Below are positions 7,346 to 16,360 of a stretch of DNA of 24,830 nt, piece by piece. The notes below the pieces were generated by a model. The model worked only from the letters and a program-made list of their open reading frames with translations. It was not told the origin of the DNA and made no database searches. Position 1 is the first letter of the stretch; each line of letters opens with the position of its first letter. Position numbers and translations under genes: made by a program. Source of the stretch: Spongiibacteraceae bacterium (GTDB taxonomy: Bacteria; Pseudomonadota; Gammaproteobacteria; Pseudomonadales; PIVM01); NCBI GenBank assembly GCA_030618505.1, contig JAUXDF010000005.1, forward strand, positions 1 to 24,830, given 5' to 3'.

Positions 7346-10264
7346 ATGTTCAACTGGAGTATACGCAACAAAATTTTATTGCTCTCGCTGCTGCCATCAA
7401 TTGGCATATCCATTCTCCTGGGTGGATATTTAAGCTATACCCGCATCGCCGAGCTTGAAGAATTCATTGATGAGCGCGGCAGCTCAACCAGCCAGCAACT
7501 GGCGGTAATGCTTCAATATGCCGCACAAACTGACGACTTAAAACTTCAGCAATCCATCGCCAGCGCCGCACTGGAGGAAAAAGGCGTAAGGTCGGTCAGC
7601 CTGTTCAATAAAGACAAACTGCCGCTGGTTCATGCCGGGCCGAGAATGAAAGCTGCTCTCGACTCTGGGCAATCACCTTATCAAGCGCAATCAATCAAGA
7701 TTAATACCGACACAACTGTTCAATTCAGTACACCTATTCGAAATAACAACCTGATTAGCGATATCAACTTCGGAGGAAATCTGACAACCACGGACAACAT
7801 TACAGGCTGGGTAAGCGTTGAGTATTCGAGCAATGTGTATACCTTAAAAATTTACCAGACTCTTTTTGTCAGTTCGATATTAATTTTGCTAATCCTGACC
7901 GGTACAGGCATTTTTTCCCTGCGCGTCAGCAATCAGGCGCTCTCTTTACTCCAACACTTGATTGCAAGAATCCGCGAGATCAAAAATGGCGAACTAAAAG
8001 GAAAAGTTGATCTAACAAATGGCGGAGAGCTCACAGAGATTGGTCTGGAAATTAACGACATGTCCTCTGCCATTAAGTTATCCATCGATGAAATGCAAAA
8101 CAATGTCGAACAAACCACCAGCGACCTGCGAGAAACACTGGAAACCATCGAAATCCAAAACATTGAACTTGATCTTGCTCGAAAGGAAGCCGTCGAAGCC
8201 AGTCGTATTAAATCCGAGTTTCTAGCCAATACCAGCCATGAAATCCGCACCCCCTTAAATGGCATCATTGGTTTTACTAACCTGCTGCTAAAAAGTGAGT
8301 TATCGACTCAACAGCATGATTACCTGGAAACCATTCAGCAATCATCTGATGGACTGCTCACCATCATCAACGATATTCTCGACTTCTCTAAAATCGAAGC
8401 AGGCAAACTGGTTCTTGACCACATCACTATTAACCTTCGAGAGCTGATTGAAGAGACATTAACGATGCTTGCGCCAGCTGCCAACGAAAAAGGCCTGGAG
8501 CTAATATTACTCATTTACGCCGATGTCCCTGTTGACCTGACCGGAGACCCACTGCGCATCAAACAGGTCATCACCAACCTGGTCAGCAATGCCATCAAGT
8601 TTACCGATTACGGTAATATTATTGTTCGCGTCAACCAGGAAGATCAAAAAGAAGACCAAGCCTATTTAAGCATCAGCATCACCGATAGCGGTATCGGTTT
8701 ATCTCCTCAACAGCAGCAAAATATTTTTAATGCTTTTACCCAAGCAGATACCTCCACATCCAGGGAGTTTGGTGGCACCGGACTCGGGCTTGTCATCTCC
8801 AAACGACTGGTAGAACAAATGGGAGGAGAAATCAGCCTGGAAAGTGAACCCGGCAAAGGCTCCACCTTCAAATTTTCGATCAAGGCAAAGATTGTCAAAC
8901 CAAGCTATGAGTTAAGTAACAACGCACTACAAGGCAAACATGTCATTCTCTATGAAAGTAACCCTGTCCTGCAGCTATCGTTAAAACATTTACTGGAAAG
9001 CTGGCAGGTACAGGTTCACTGCCTGAGCAATGATAATGAAATTTCCACCGAACAGCTAAACCAGATTACCAGCAGAGTTTCCGTTGACCTTGCCATAGCA
9101 GGTCTGTCTCTTAAACAGTTTCAGGATGAACCGAGTAAAAATGCCAGCATACTATCTGAGCACTTAAATAAACCAACCATCCTGTTAAGCCCTGGAAGCT
9201 CACCGGTCGCCGAGATAAGTAGTAACGACAATCTTTACCTTTTAAGCAAACCTGTGGCAGGTACAAAACTACACCGTATGCTGCGTAAGTTATGCGCTAA
9301 TGAAATAGTTTCCAAACCAACTAGCGAACGCAATGTTCTACCCGACTCAGGTTTAAAACGAAGAGCGAAAATTCTAGCGGTTGATGACAATGCTGCAAAC
9401 CTAAAACTATTAAGCGTTTTGTTAAGTGACATGGGCGTGCAAGTCACACAGGCCAGTAGTGGCATCGAAGCATTAAAAAAGGTACAAGAGGAGCGTTTTG
9501 ATCTCGTTTTTATGGATATTCAAATGCCAGAAATGGATGGCATTGCCACAACCGAGCACATCAGAGCATTACCAACAGAAGAACTTGCCAACGTCCCTAT
9601 TATTGCCCTGACCGCTCATGCAATGGCTGAAGAACGTCAAAGACTGCTCAAGGCGGGCTTAAATGATCACCTGACCAAACCGATAAATGAAGTTCAGCTT
9701 TTTCAGATTATTCAGTCCTGGTGCCAGGACTGCTACCTTAATCATGCCGATGCCAGCGCTGATTCGGCTGCTGGCTCAAATCTACCAACAGCGGCTCTAT
9801 CTCCGGTTGCTGCATTATCTCCAGCAGCGACACAGGAGGAGCTGGTTGATCAGCTATTTGATAGCAGCTCCCCGCGCCCGGTTGACTTGCAACTGTGTTT
9901 GAAGTTATCAAACCAAAAAGCAGATCTTGCCCATGAGTTACTGACTATGCTACTCAACAAACTGGAGCAAGATAAAACTGAGATTATCCAGGCCTTTGAA
10001 AAAGAACAGTTGATGCAAGCCCTTGAGTTCGTACACAAGCTACACGGTGCAAGCTGTTACACGGGTGTACCTCCCTTAAAAAGGGCATCCAAAGCATTGG
10101 AGGTCGCGCTAAAAACCCACAATGACACAGCACTACAGGAACACTTGGAACACCTGCTCACGGCTATTGACAAGCTACTGGACTGGTCTGAATCACATGA
10201 TATTGAGGCTCTGTTTTTCCCGGAAGAAAATGCTGCTGAGATGCGCCGATCCGGAGATTCATAA
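7346..10264 (+). CDS. barA: Hybrid sensor histidine kinase BarA/GacS
   Basis: Inner-membrane kinase that phosphorylates the response regulator UvrY/GacA and so activates CsrB/RsmZ-type small RNAs (family knowledge). Domains in 972 aa: membrane span 1 about 9-29; periplasmic sensor about 30-165; span 2 about 170-192; HAMP about 195-250; HisKA with phospho-acceptor His298 in TSHEIRTPLNG; ATPase with N-box NLVSNAIKF (411-419), DSGIGL and GGTGLGL; a degenerate receiver about 530-650 lacking the acidic pocket; a true receiver about 674-795 with Asp724 in FMDIQMPEMDG; and a C-terminal Hpt with His897 in VHKLHGASCYTG. This is the complete BarA/GacS layout. AGGG lies just upstream of the ATG. It is divergent from cysM-relA and convergent with recO 42 bp away. 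Confidence 0.95.
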   Translation: MFNWSIRNKILLLSLLPSIGISILLGGYLSYTRIAELEEFIDERGSSTSQQLAVMLQYAAQTDDLKLQQSIASAALEEKGVRSVSLFNKDKLPLVHAGPRMKAALDSGQSPYQAQSIKINTDTTVQFSTPIRNNNLISDINFGGNLTTTDNITGWVSVEYSSNVYTLKIYQTLFVSSILILLILTGTGIFSLRVSNQALSLLQHLIARIREIKNGELKGKVDLTNGGELTEIGLEINDMSSAIKLSIDEMQNNVEQTTSDLRETLETIEIQNIELDLARKEAVEASRIKSEFLANTSHEIRTPLNGIIGFTNLLLKSELSTQQHDYLETIQQSSDGLLTIINDILDFSKIEAGKLVLDHITINLRELIEETLTMLAPAANEKGLELILLIYADVPVDLTGDPLRIKQVITNLVSNAIKFTDYGNIIVRVNQEDQKEDQAYLSISITDSGIGLSPQQQQNIFNAFTQADTSTSREFGGTGLGLVISKRLVEQMGGEISLESEPGKGSTFKFSIKAKIVKPSYELSNNALQGKHVILYESNPVLQLSLKHLLESWQVQVHCLSNDNEISTEQLNQITSRVSVDLAIAGLSLKQFQDEPSKNASILSEHLNKPTILLSPGSSPVAEISSNDNLYLLSKPVAGTKLHRMLRKLCANEIVSKPTSERNVLPDSGLKRRAKILAVDDNAANLKLLSVLLSDMGVQVTQASSGIEALKKVQEERFDLVFMDIQMPEMDGIATTEHIRALPTEELANVPIIALTAHAMAEERQRLLKAGLNDHLTKPINEVQLFQIIQSWCQDCYLNHADASADSAAGSNLPTAALSPVAALSPAATQEELVDQLFDSSSPRPVDLQLCLKLSNQKADLAHELLTMLLNKLEQDKTEIIQAFEKEQLMQALEFVHKLHGASCYTGVPPLKRASKALEVALKTHNDTALQEHLEHLLTAIDKLLDWSESHDIEALFFPEENAAEMRRSGDS

Positions 10265-10306
10265 GTGTTTGTTCAACAAAGATAGTCCGTAATTCAATGG
10301 CGTGTT

Positions 10307-11023
10307 TTATCGCTTTTGAAACAAACTTCTACTGCGCAAGGGTTTAGTACCAATGTGAGGGCGCAGGGCTTGACGAAGTAATCGTTTGGCATCACGCCTT
10401 ACGCTTTCATCAGCCCAGTTTTTATTATTGATTGCCAACAGGGTCGTACCCAAAAAAGCATCTACCGATGACGGCATTTCAGGCAGGCCATGAATTAGCA
10501 TAAAACCACGATCAATATCAAACTGATAAACCTTGCTGTTTTCAATGGCATCGCCATCAATATCGACATCAAAATGCAAGCCATAACCAAGCTCCTGCAA
10601 CAAGTTCAGCTCAAACTCGCGCAAGGGGAACTCAATATTATCTGCACTATTCAAACCCTCAAGAGCCTGTTGATAACAGGCAAAGAGATAACTGTTTTCC
10701 TCATCACTTTGCAAGGTTCTTATTAGTAATTCGTTAAGATATAAAGCAGCATACAGCCGGTTCCCCCGAAGAATACAGGGAGACCCGGCCATCTCAATTT
10801 TGTTGATATTTTTTAATCCGCCGCGGCCACGCCAGTTAATCAGCAAGGGTTGCAGCGCCTGCATCACTCCTCGTTGTTGCTGAGCGCTTCGGCTTTTACC
10901 AAAGACACCTTTAACAACACCGGCGACACGACCATGATTAAGGGTAATAAAATCAGCTATGGCGCTGGTATTACGATAGGGTCGAGAATGCAACAGGTAA
11001 GCGGGCTCAAATTCATGATACAT
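10307..11023 (-). CDS. recO: DNA repair protein RecO
   Basis: Anneals single strands and, with RecR, loads RecA on SSB-coated gaps (RecFOR pathway). The 238-aa protein has an N-terminal OB-fold (about 1-80; YLLHSRPYRNTSAIADFITL then a GRVAGVVKGVFGKSRS strand-loop) and a helical C-terminal domain with LYLNELLIRTL and FELNLLQELGYGLHFD, all RecO hallmarks. The four-Cys zinc motif of some RecO proteins is absent, as is usual in gammaproteobacteria. The start follows the era stop by 14 bp with no strong binding site, so coupling to era translation is likely. It is the last gene of the rpoE-to-recO array; pdxJ and acpS, which often follow recO, are missing. Confidence 0.93.
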   Translation of the reverse strand: MYHEFEPAYLLHSRPYRNTSAIADFITLNHGRVAGVVKGVFGKSRSAQQQRGVMQALQPLLINWRGRGGLKNINKIEMAGSPCILRGNRLYAALYLNELLIRTLQSDEENSYLFACYQQALEGLNSADNIEFPLREFELNLLQELGYGLHFDVDIDGDAIENSKVYQFDIDRGFMLIHGLPEMPSSVDAFLGTTLLAINNKNWADESVRRDAKRLLRQALRPHIGTKPLRSRSLFQKR

Positions 11024-11037
11024 TAAAAAACCAGACT

Positions 11038-11964
11038 TTAAAGATCATCATAGCCCAGGCTTTTTAATGCCCGCTCATCATCAGACCAGCCTCTTTTGAC
11101 TTTAACCCAAAGTTTTAGCATAACCTTTCGATCATACAACTTCTCCATATCCAAGCGGGCTTCTTTACCAATCAGCCGCAGCCTATCTCCGCCTTTACCG
11201 ATCACAATCGATTTCTGGCTAGCACGCTCAACCAGAATCAGTGCATTAATATGTAGAATTTTTCCCTCTAACTGATACTGCTCTATCTCCACAGTGATCT
11301 GATAGGGAAGCTCGTTGCCAAGCTGACGCATAATTTTTTCACGTACCAGTTCTGCTGCTAAAAAACGCTCGCTACGATCAGTAATCTGATCTTCGGGGAA
11401 AAAGTGCTCACTCTCGGGAAGGTATTTGCTGACCACCGTTTCCAGCGCTTCTATATTGTGCCCTCGCAATGCTGAAATAGGGATAATTTCAGCAAATTCT
11501 CTCTTGGTCGCCAGGTTTTCAATATGCTGCAATAATTCACCTTTTTCATCTATCTGATCCACTTTATTTAAGGCCAGAATAACGGGGCAACTAACATACT
11601 GCAGTCGATCCAGTACCAGATCATCCTCCTCAGTCCACTGCAATTTGTCAGCAATAAATATAATGACGTCCACATCATTAATAACCGATGAAGCCGAACG
11701 GTTCATATAACGATTAATCGCCCGATGCTCATTTTTATGTAAACCCGGAGTATCAACGTAGATAACCTGGTCACGACCTTCTGTTTTGATGCCCAGCAAG
11801 GTATGCCGTGTCGTCTGCGGTTTACGAGAGGTGATGCTCAGTTTTTGCCCCAAAATGTGATTCAGCAAAGTAGACTTGCCAACATTGGGTCTTCCTACAA
11901 TCGCCACATAACCACAGCGGCTATTTTCTACTTCTTGACCTTCTGCTTCTTGATCTTCTTTCAC
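11038..11964 (-). CDS. era: GTPase Era
   Basis: Essential small GTPase that binds the 3' end of 16S rRNA and assists 30S maturation. In 308 aa: G1 GRPNVGKS at 24-31; G2 region with KPQTTRHTLLGI; G3 DTPG at 71-74; G4 NKVD at 133-136; G5 SALRG; and a C-terminal KH domain with GKGGDRL at 256-262 ending in KLWVKVKRGWSDDERALKSLGY-type sequence. An acidic N-terminal extension of about 15 residues precedes the G domain. The start overlaps the rnc stop by 4 bp, so both are translated from one message. Confidence 0.97.
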   Translation of the reverse strand: MKEDQEAEGQEVENSRCGYVAIVGRPNVGKSTLLNHILGQKLSITSRKPQTTRHTLLGIKTEGRDQVIYVDTPGLHKNEHRAINRYMNRSASSVINDVDVIIFIADKLQWTEEDDLVLDRLQYVSCPVILALNKVDQIDEKGELLQHIENLATKREFAEIIPISALRGHNIEALETVVSKYLPESEHFFPEDQITDRSERFLAAELVREKIMRQLGNELPYQITVEIEQYQLEGKILHINALILVERASQKSIVIGKGGDRLRLIGKEARLDMEKLYDRKVMLKLWVKVKRGWSDDERALKSLGYDDL

Positions 11965-12626
11965 TTATCACTCTCCAACCTGGCGAGCAGCTCACTGGCT
12001 GCCTTTTGCTCGGCAATTTTTCTACTGCGCCCTTCAGCAACGGATTTAATTCCCAGAGATTTCAGCTCACACTGCACAACAAATTGCTGCTTGTGCGCCT
12101 CCCCCTGTGTCTCTATCACCTGATAGTCCGGCAACGGTAAATGTTTTGCCTGTAATATTTCCTGCAAGGTTGATTTGGCATCCTTGGCGGAACGGCTCAA
12201 ATCTATGGCATCAAGGCGTTGCTGATACCAGGTTAGAACAACGGATTCACAGCTTTCAAAGTTACTGTCGCGATACATAGCACCAATAATTGCTTCAACT
12301 ACATCAGCCAGAATCGATTCACGTTGTTGACCACCGCTTTTTTTCTCGCCGCTGCCCAGACGAAGATGTCGCCCAAGATCTAATTCTCGGGCTATTTCGG
12401 CCAAAGTTGTGCCCTTTACTAACTGCGCACGCAAACGGCTTAATTCCCCTTCCTTGGCTTGGGGAAAACGTTCATACAAGGCACTGGCTATAAACAGGTT
12501 TAATAAGGAGTCACCAAGGAACTCCAAGCGCTCATTATGACTACGGCTGAAACTTCGGTGAGTCAGCGCCTGCTGAAGAAGGTCTGCTTGTTTGAATTGG
12601 TAATGGCTAAGAATATTTTCGGACAA
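11961..12626 (-). CDS. rnc: Ribonuclease III
   Basis: Double-strand-specific endoribonuclease for rRNA and mRNA processing. The 221-aa protein has the signature NERLEFLGD at 31-39, catalytic Asp39 and Glu111 (by alignment with E. coli Asp45/Glu117), and a C-terminal double-stranded-RNA-binding domain about 148-218 ending in SRKIAEQKAASELL. No internal Met exists before the signature, and an in-frame TAG lies six codons upstream, so the start must be TTG 12624-12626 or an even rarer codon. No Shine-Dalgarno match is visible. It lies 15 bp after the DUF4845 stop and overlaps era by 4 bp, the normal rnc-era pairing. RNase III is known to autoregulate in E. coli; a weak start may serve the same end here. 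Confidence 0.95.
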   Translation of the reverse strand: MSENILSHYQFKQADLLQQALTHRSFSRSHNERLEFLGDSLLNLFIASALYERFPQAKEGELSRLRAQLVKGTTLAEIARELDLGRHLRLGSGEKKSGGQQRESILADVVEAIIGAMYRDSNFESCESVVLTWYQQRLDAIDLSRSAKDAKSTLQEILQAKHLPLPDYQVIETQGEAHKQQFVVQCELKSLGIKSVAEGRSRKIAEQKAASELLARLESDK

Positions 12627-12641
12627 AATAACGGACGCTGC

Positions 12642-13013
12642 CTACAAATCAATTTCATTAATATGATAAAACTTAACAACAACATCAATATTAGATATCA
12701 GTTCCTGGCGAACTTCATAGTCCAGCTCGACATCCAGTGTATCTTTGCTTCTGGTGATAATAAAGCTGTCAAAATCGAAATCTCTAATGCCATTAACATC
12801 GATTCTTTTATATAAAATGCTTAGCACTTTCCTCTTGCTCAGAGTCTTGATGCCCGGTTCTTCCGATAGCCCATCCACAATACCTTTTACGGACATATAA
12901 TCTATATATATGGGTGCTAATTTTATAACACACATGGCAATAAAACCCACAATCAGGGCCAAAGATAGTAGTGATAGTGAAGACATTCCCTTCTGCTTGT
13001 GCATCTGCCTCAT
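12642..13013 (-). CDS. DUF4845-type membrane-anchored protein between lepB and rnc
   Basis: A 123-residue protein with a short basic N-terminus (MRQMHKQKGMSS), one membrane span about 12-30 and a soluble domain predicted to be mainly extracytoplasmic, containing APIYIDYMSVKGIVDGL and a later KDTLDVELDYEVRQEL strand. Size, topology and position between lepB and rnc match the DUF4845 family found at this place in Pseudomonas and relatives. Its function is not known to me; the pilin-like N-terminal hydrophobic helix could be only an anchor. GGAG lies 7 nt upstream of the ATG, supporting the first start. It is in the same strand array as lepB (50-bp gap) and rnc (15-bp gap). Confidence 0.75.
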   Translation of the reverse strand: MRQMHKQKGMSSLSLLSLALIVGFIAMCVIKLAPIYIDYMSVKGIVDGLSEEPGIKTLSKRKVLSILYKRIDVNGIRDFDFDSFIITRSKDTLDVELDYEVRQELISNIDVVVKFYHINEIDL

Positions 13014-13063
13014 AAATTTACTCCGAACTTGATTATTAGTATCAACTCTAAGTGTAGGCCTAA

Positions 13064-13930
13064 TTACTCAATTGTGCCTGCGGTGCTGAAACTGGGTATC
13101 GACCAGAATTTTGGCCAATGCATCCATACGGCGAAAGCCTTACCAACAATATTCTCTTCCGGTACCAGCCCCCAAACACGACTATCACTGCTGTTGTCGC
13201 GATTGTCACCCATCATAAAATAATGACCCGGCTTTACTTCTACTTCAAAATTGTTGATATCACCGACAAAACCCGGCCCGACGTTCCTGTTGCGTAGATT
13301 CACTTTAATAGTATGCAGAGCATCGCCTAACTGCTCCTCATAGAGCCGATATTCTTTTCGTCGTACAGGCAACTCGGCAAGTAATTCCCGAGGCACTGCT
13401 TCACCATTAATAAATAGCTGTTTATTTTGATAGCGGATTTTATCCCCGGGCAAACCCACCACACGTTTAATAAAATAGCGCTGGTCATTGGGCGGGAAAA
13501 ACACCATCACATCCCCGCGCTGTGGCTCACTGACATCCAGCACCTTGGTGCGAACAACGGGCAGGCGTATACCGTAGGTAAACTTGTTCACCAGGATAAA
13601 ATCACCCACTTTCAGCGTAGGCACCATTGAAGAGGATGGAATCTGAAATGGTTCCAGCAAAAAGGAGCGCAGTACCAACACCACCAGTAAAACAGGCAGA
13701 AAGGAATGCGCATACTCAACCGCCAAAGGCTCCTTTGCCTGCTGCTGAACCACTGTTTGAAAACGCTGACAATCATCGCTACCCTGCTCATTCCAGCCGG
13801 GCATCTGTTGTTTAATACCCGCAATCACGGCTTTGCGCTTTGGCGCCAGCAAGAGCAGATCAAATATCCAAATGACCGCGCCCAGCAAAGTTAACAAAAC
13901 CAGTATTAAAGGAAAATCCATAAAATTCAC
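13064..13930 (-). CDS. lepB: Signal peptidase I
   Basis: Inner-membrane serine protease that removes signal peptides from exported proteins. In 288 aa: membrane span about 5-28, a cytoplasmic loop, a second span about 74-92, then the periplasmic catalytic domain with Ser101 in IPSSSMVPTL, Lys155 in RYFIKRVVGLPGDK and the box GDNRDNSSDSR at 241-251. The Ser/Lys dyad and all S26 boxes are intact. The frame begins with GTG 13928-13930, 5 bp after the lepA stop and close behind AGGTGG. An ATG three codons later (13919-13921) is the alternative. lepA-lepB adjacency is conserved in gammaproteobacteria. Confidence 0.96.
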   Translation of the reverse strand: MNFMDFPLILVLLTLLGAVIWIFDLLLLAPKRKAVIAGIKQQMPGWNEQGSDDCQRFQTVVQQQAKEPLAVEYAHSFLPVLLVVLVLRSFLLEPFQIPSSSMVPTLKVGDFILVNKFTYGIRLPVVRTKVLDVSEPQRGDVMVFFPPNDQRYFIKRVVGLPGDKIRYQNKQLFINGEAVPRELLAELPVRRKEYRLYEEQLGDALHTIKVNLRNRNVGPGFVGDINNFEVEVKPGHYFMMGDNRDNSSDSRVWGLVPEENIVGKAFAVWMHWPKFWSIPSFSTAGTIE

Positions 13931-13935
13931 GCCAC

Positions 13936-15735
13936 CTAATTATCAACTTTCAGGACTGCTAAAAATGCAGCCTGGGGGATTTCAACTTTACCGACCTGCT
14001 TCATGCGCTTTTTACCCGCTTTCTGTTTTTCCAGCAGTTTTTTCTTACGGGTGATATCACCACCATAACATTTTGCGGTCACATTTTTTCGCAGTGCCTT
14101 GACAGTTTGACGAGCAATAATGTGTCCGCCAATCGCAGCCTGAATAGCCACATCGAACATCTGTCGAGGGATCAAATCTCTCATACTCTCGGTCAGCGAG
14201 CGTCCTCTGGCCTGGGAATGAGCGCGATGAACAATAATCGCCAGAGCATCGACTTTTTCGCTATTGATTAACACATCAAGCTTAACAAGGTCGGCTGCTT
14301 CAAAGCGCACAAAGTGGTAATCGAGAGAAGCAAAACCTCGGCTCACTGACTTAAGACGATCAAAGAAATCCAGCACGACTTCCCCCATCGGCAACTCATA
14401 AACCAGCGATACCTGCTGACCGAGAAACTGCATATCTTTTTGTACGCCACGTTTTTGCACACAAAGGGTAATCACGTTACCCAAATGTTCCTGCGGTACC
14501 AGAATATGGGCTTCAACAATCGGCTCGCGCATCTCCTCGACGACACCGGGGTCGGGAAGTCTGGAGGGGTTATCAACAGTAAGAACCTCACCGTTATTTT
14601 TAAGCACTTCATAAATAACGGTCGGTGCGGTAGTAATAAGATCCAGATCGTATTCGCGCTCAAGGCGCTCCTGGATGATCTCCATATGCAGCAAGCCGAG
14701 AAAGCCGATACGAAAACCAAAACCCAGTGCATCCGACACTTCGGGCTCATAAAACAATGAGGCATCATTTAGCGTCAGTTTGGCCAGCGCATCGCGAAAG
14801 GCTTCATAATCTTCCGAGCTAACAGTAAACAATCCAGCATAAACTTTTGGCTGTACTTTTTGAAAGCCGGGCAGTACTGCCACATCAGGGGTGCTGGCAT
14901 GGGTGATGGTATCCCCCACCGGAGCACCATGTATATCTTTAATACCAGCAACAATAAAACCAACCTCACCCGCCTTTAGGATGCTTGTTTCCACCCGCTT
15001 GGGAGTAAAAATACCCACGCTATCGACGATATTGGCTTTGCCTAGTGTTTTAGCGACAATTTTATCTTTAACCTGCAGGGTTCCCTGCATCACCCGCACC
15101 AGAGAAACCACACCCAGGTAGTTATCAAACCAGGAGTCGATAATCAAAGCCTGCAGCGGGGCCGCGGGATCACCTTCGGGGGCGGGGATTGTTTTTACAA
15201 TATCCTCCAACACATCCTCTATGCCCAGACCCGACTTGGCACTGACACGACAAGCCTCCGTTGCATCAATGCCTATAATTTCCTCTATCTCCTGAATCAC
15301 CCGCTCGGGTTCCACCTGGGGAAGATCCATTTTATTCAGCACCGGCAGCACTTCCAGGCCCTGTTCAATGGCGGTATAACAATTGGCAACCGACTGTGCT
15401 TCCACTCCCTGCGCCGCATCAACTACCAACAGGGCACCTTCACAGGCTGCCAGTGAGCGGGACACTTCGTAGGAGAAATCAACATGACCGGGTGTGTCGA
15501 TAAAGTTTAATTGATAACTATTGCCGTCTTTTGCCTTGTATTCAAGAGTGACACTTTGTGCCTTGATAGTAATACCACGCTCACGTTCGATATCCATCGA
15601 ATCGAGCACCTGCGCCTCCATTTCCCGCTCAGACAGGCCGCCACAAACCTGAATAAAACGATCAGCCAAGGTGGATTTACCATGGTCAATATGGGCAATA
15701 ATGGAGAAATTACGGATATGTTTTAGATCACTCAC
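13936..15735 (-). CDS. lepA: Elongation factor 4 (LepA), ribosome-associated GTPase
   Basis: Translational GTPase related to EF-G; proposed roles are back-translocation and help in ribosome biogenesis or initiation. Domains: GTPase with AHIDHGKST at 14-22, RERGITIK, DTPGHVDF and NKMDLP; then domain II, EF-G-like III/V, and the LepA-specific C-terminal domain (residues about 490-599) ending in KKLLEKQKAGKKRMKQVG. The length, 599 aa, is typical. I choose GTG 15733-15735 because it gives MSDLKHIRNFS, the family N-terminus, with GGA 8 nt upstream; a TTG two codons earlier (15739-15741) is less likely. The 136-bp gap upstream separates it from rseC, where Pseudomonas carries mucD, so it may have its own promoter there. 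Confidence 0.97.
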   Translation of the reverse strand: MSDLKHIRNFSIIAHIDHGKSTLADRFIQVCGGLSEREMEAQVLDSMDIERERGITIKAQSVTLEYKAKDGNSYQLNFIDTPGHVDFSYEVSRSLAACEGALLVVDAAQGVEAQSVANCYTAIEQGLEVLPVLNKMDLPQVEPERVIQEIEEIIGIDATEACRVSAKSGLGIEDVLEDIVKTIPAPEGDPAAPLQALIIDSWFDNYLGVVSLVRVMQGTLQVKDKIVAKTLGKANIVDSVGIFTPKRVETSILKAGEVGFIVAGIKDIHGAPVGDTITHASTPDVAVLPGFQKVQPKVYAGLFTVSSEDYEAFRDALAKLTLNDASLFYEPEVSDALGFGFRIGFLGLLHMEIIQERLEREYDLDLITTAPTVIYEVLKNNGEVLTVDNPSRLPDPGVVEEMREPIVEAHILVPQEHLGNVITLCVQKRGVQKDMQFLGQQVSLVYELPMGEVVLDFFDRLKSVSRGFASLDYHFVRFEAADLVKLDVLINSEKVDALAIIVHRAHSQARGRSLTESMRDLIPRQMFDVAIQAAIGGHIIARQTVKALRKNVTAKCYGGDITRKKKLLEKQKAGKKRMKQVGKVEIPQAAFLAVLKVDN

Positions 15736-15877
15736 TGTCAAATTCCAGAATCAGATACTGCATACGCCCCTAATCCAAACCCTTTTCGGGAAAGTTAAAA
15801 GAGCAAATCACAATAGGATAAAACCAAAAGCGGGGGATTGTACCTTAATGCGGGGGGGGCTGCTTTGAAAGTTGTTG

Positions 15878-16345
15878 CTATTCTATCTGGACAGGCTCTG
15901 CGGGATGCTCATCCCCCAGCAACAAGTGAGGCTGCATACCGTCCTGATACGACACACTCTGCGTAGACCGGCGCACCAGCCATAGTCCAGCGACAAAACC
16001 AAGCGCTGCTCCAGCAATAACCACTAGCTCATGGGTAAATAACAGCTGTGCAAGCACTGCTCCCAACAACAGCATAGCAAGCGGCCATAAATAGAGAGTT
16101 AAAGCGCCTTTAACCAGCTCACCTTCCGGCAATAATAAACTGACCGTCTCACCCAGCGCAGGTGCACGCTGATAGTCCCCCAAAGACACACGAATTCTAT
16201 GGCAACGTCCGGGGTGGATATTATTTAATAAGCGCTGACCGCAGGCACTTTTAACGGAACAACTCTCACAACTGCTGCTACGAATAGTTTCAACCCAGAC
16301 ATGATCGTCTTCAAGCTCAACAACCAGGCCCTCTTCCTTAAACAT
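15878..16345 (-). CDS. rseC: RseC/MucC family sigma-E modulator
   Basis: Inner-membrane protein of the RseC/MucC family (155 aa). The N-terminal cytoplasmic part has a Cys cluster at residues 26, 29, 35 and 48 (SSCESCSVKSACGQR), as in RseC and the electron-transport-linked RsxC partners, which may bind an Fe-S centre. Two membrane spans follow, about 80-101 and 105-124. In E. coli RseC takes part in reducing SoxR; in Pseudomonas MucC modulates AlgU activity. Which role applies here cannot be read from sequence. It starts 15 bp after the rseB stop with AAGGG about 10 nt before the ATG. A G8 run lies just past its stop (15852-15859). Confidence 0.88.
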   Translation of the reverse strand: MFKEEGLVVELEDDHVWVETIRSSSCESCSVKSACGQRLLNNIHPGRCHRIRVSLGDYQRAPALGETVSLLLPEGELVKGALTLYLWPLAMLLLGAVLAQLLFTHELVVIAGAALGFVAGLWLVRRSTQSVSYQDGMQPHLLLGDEHPAEPVQIE

Positions 16346-16360
16346 GATTTGCAGACCCTT

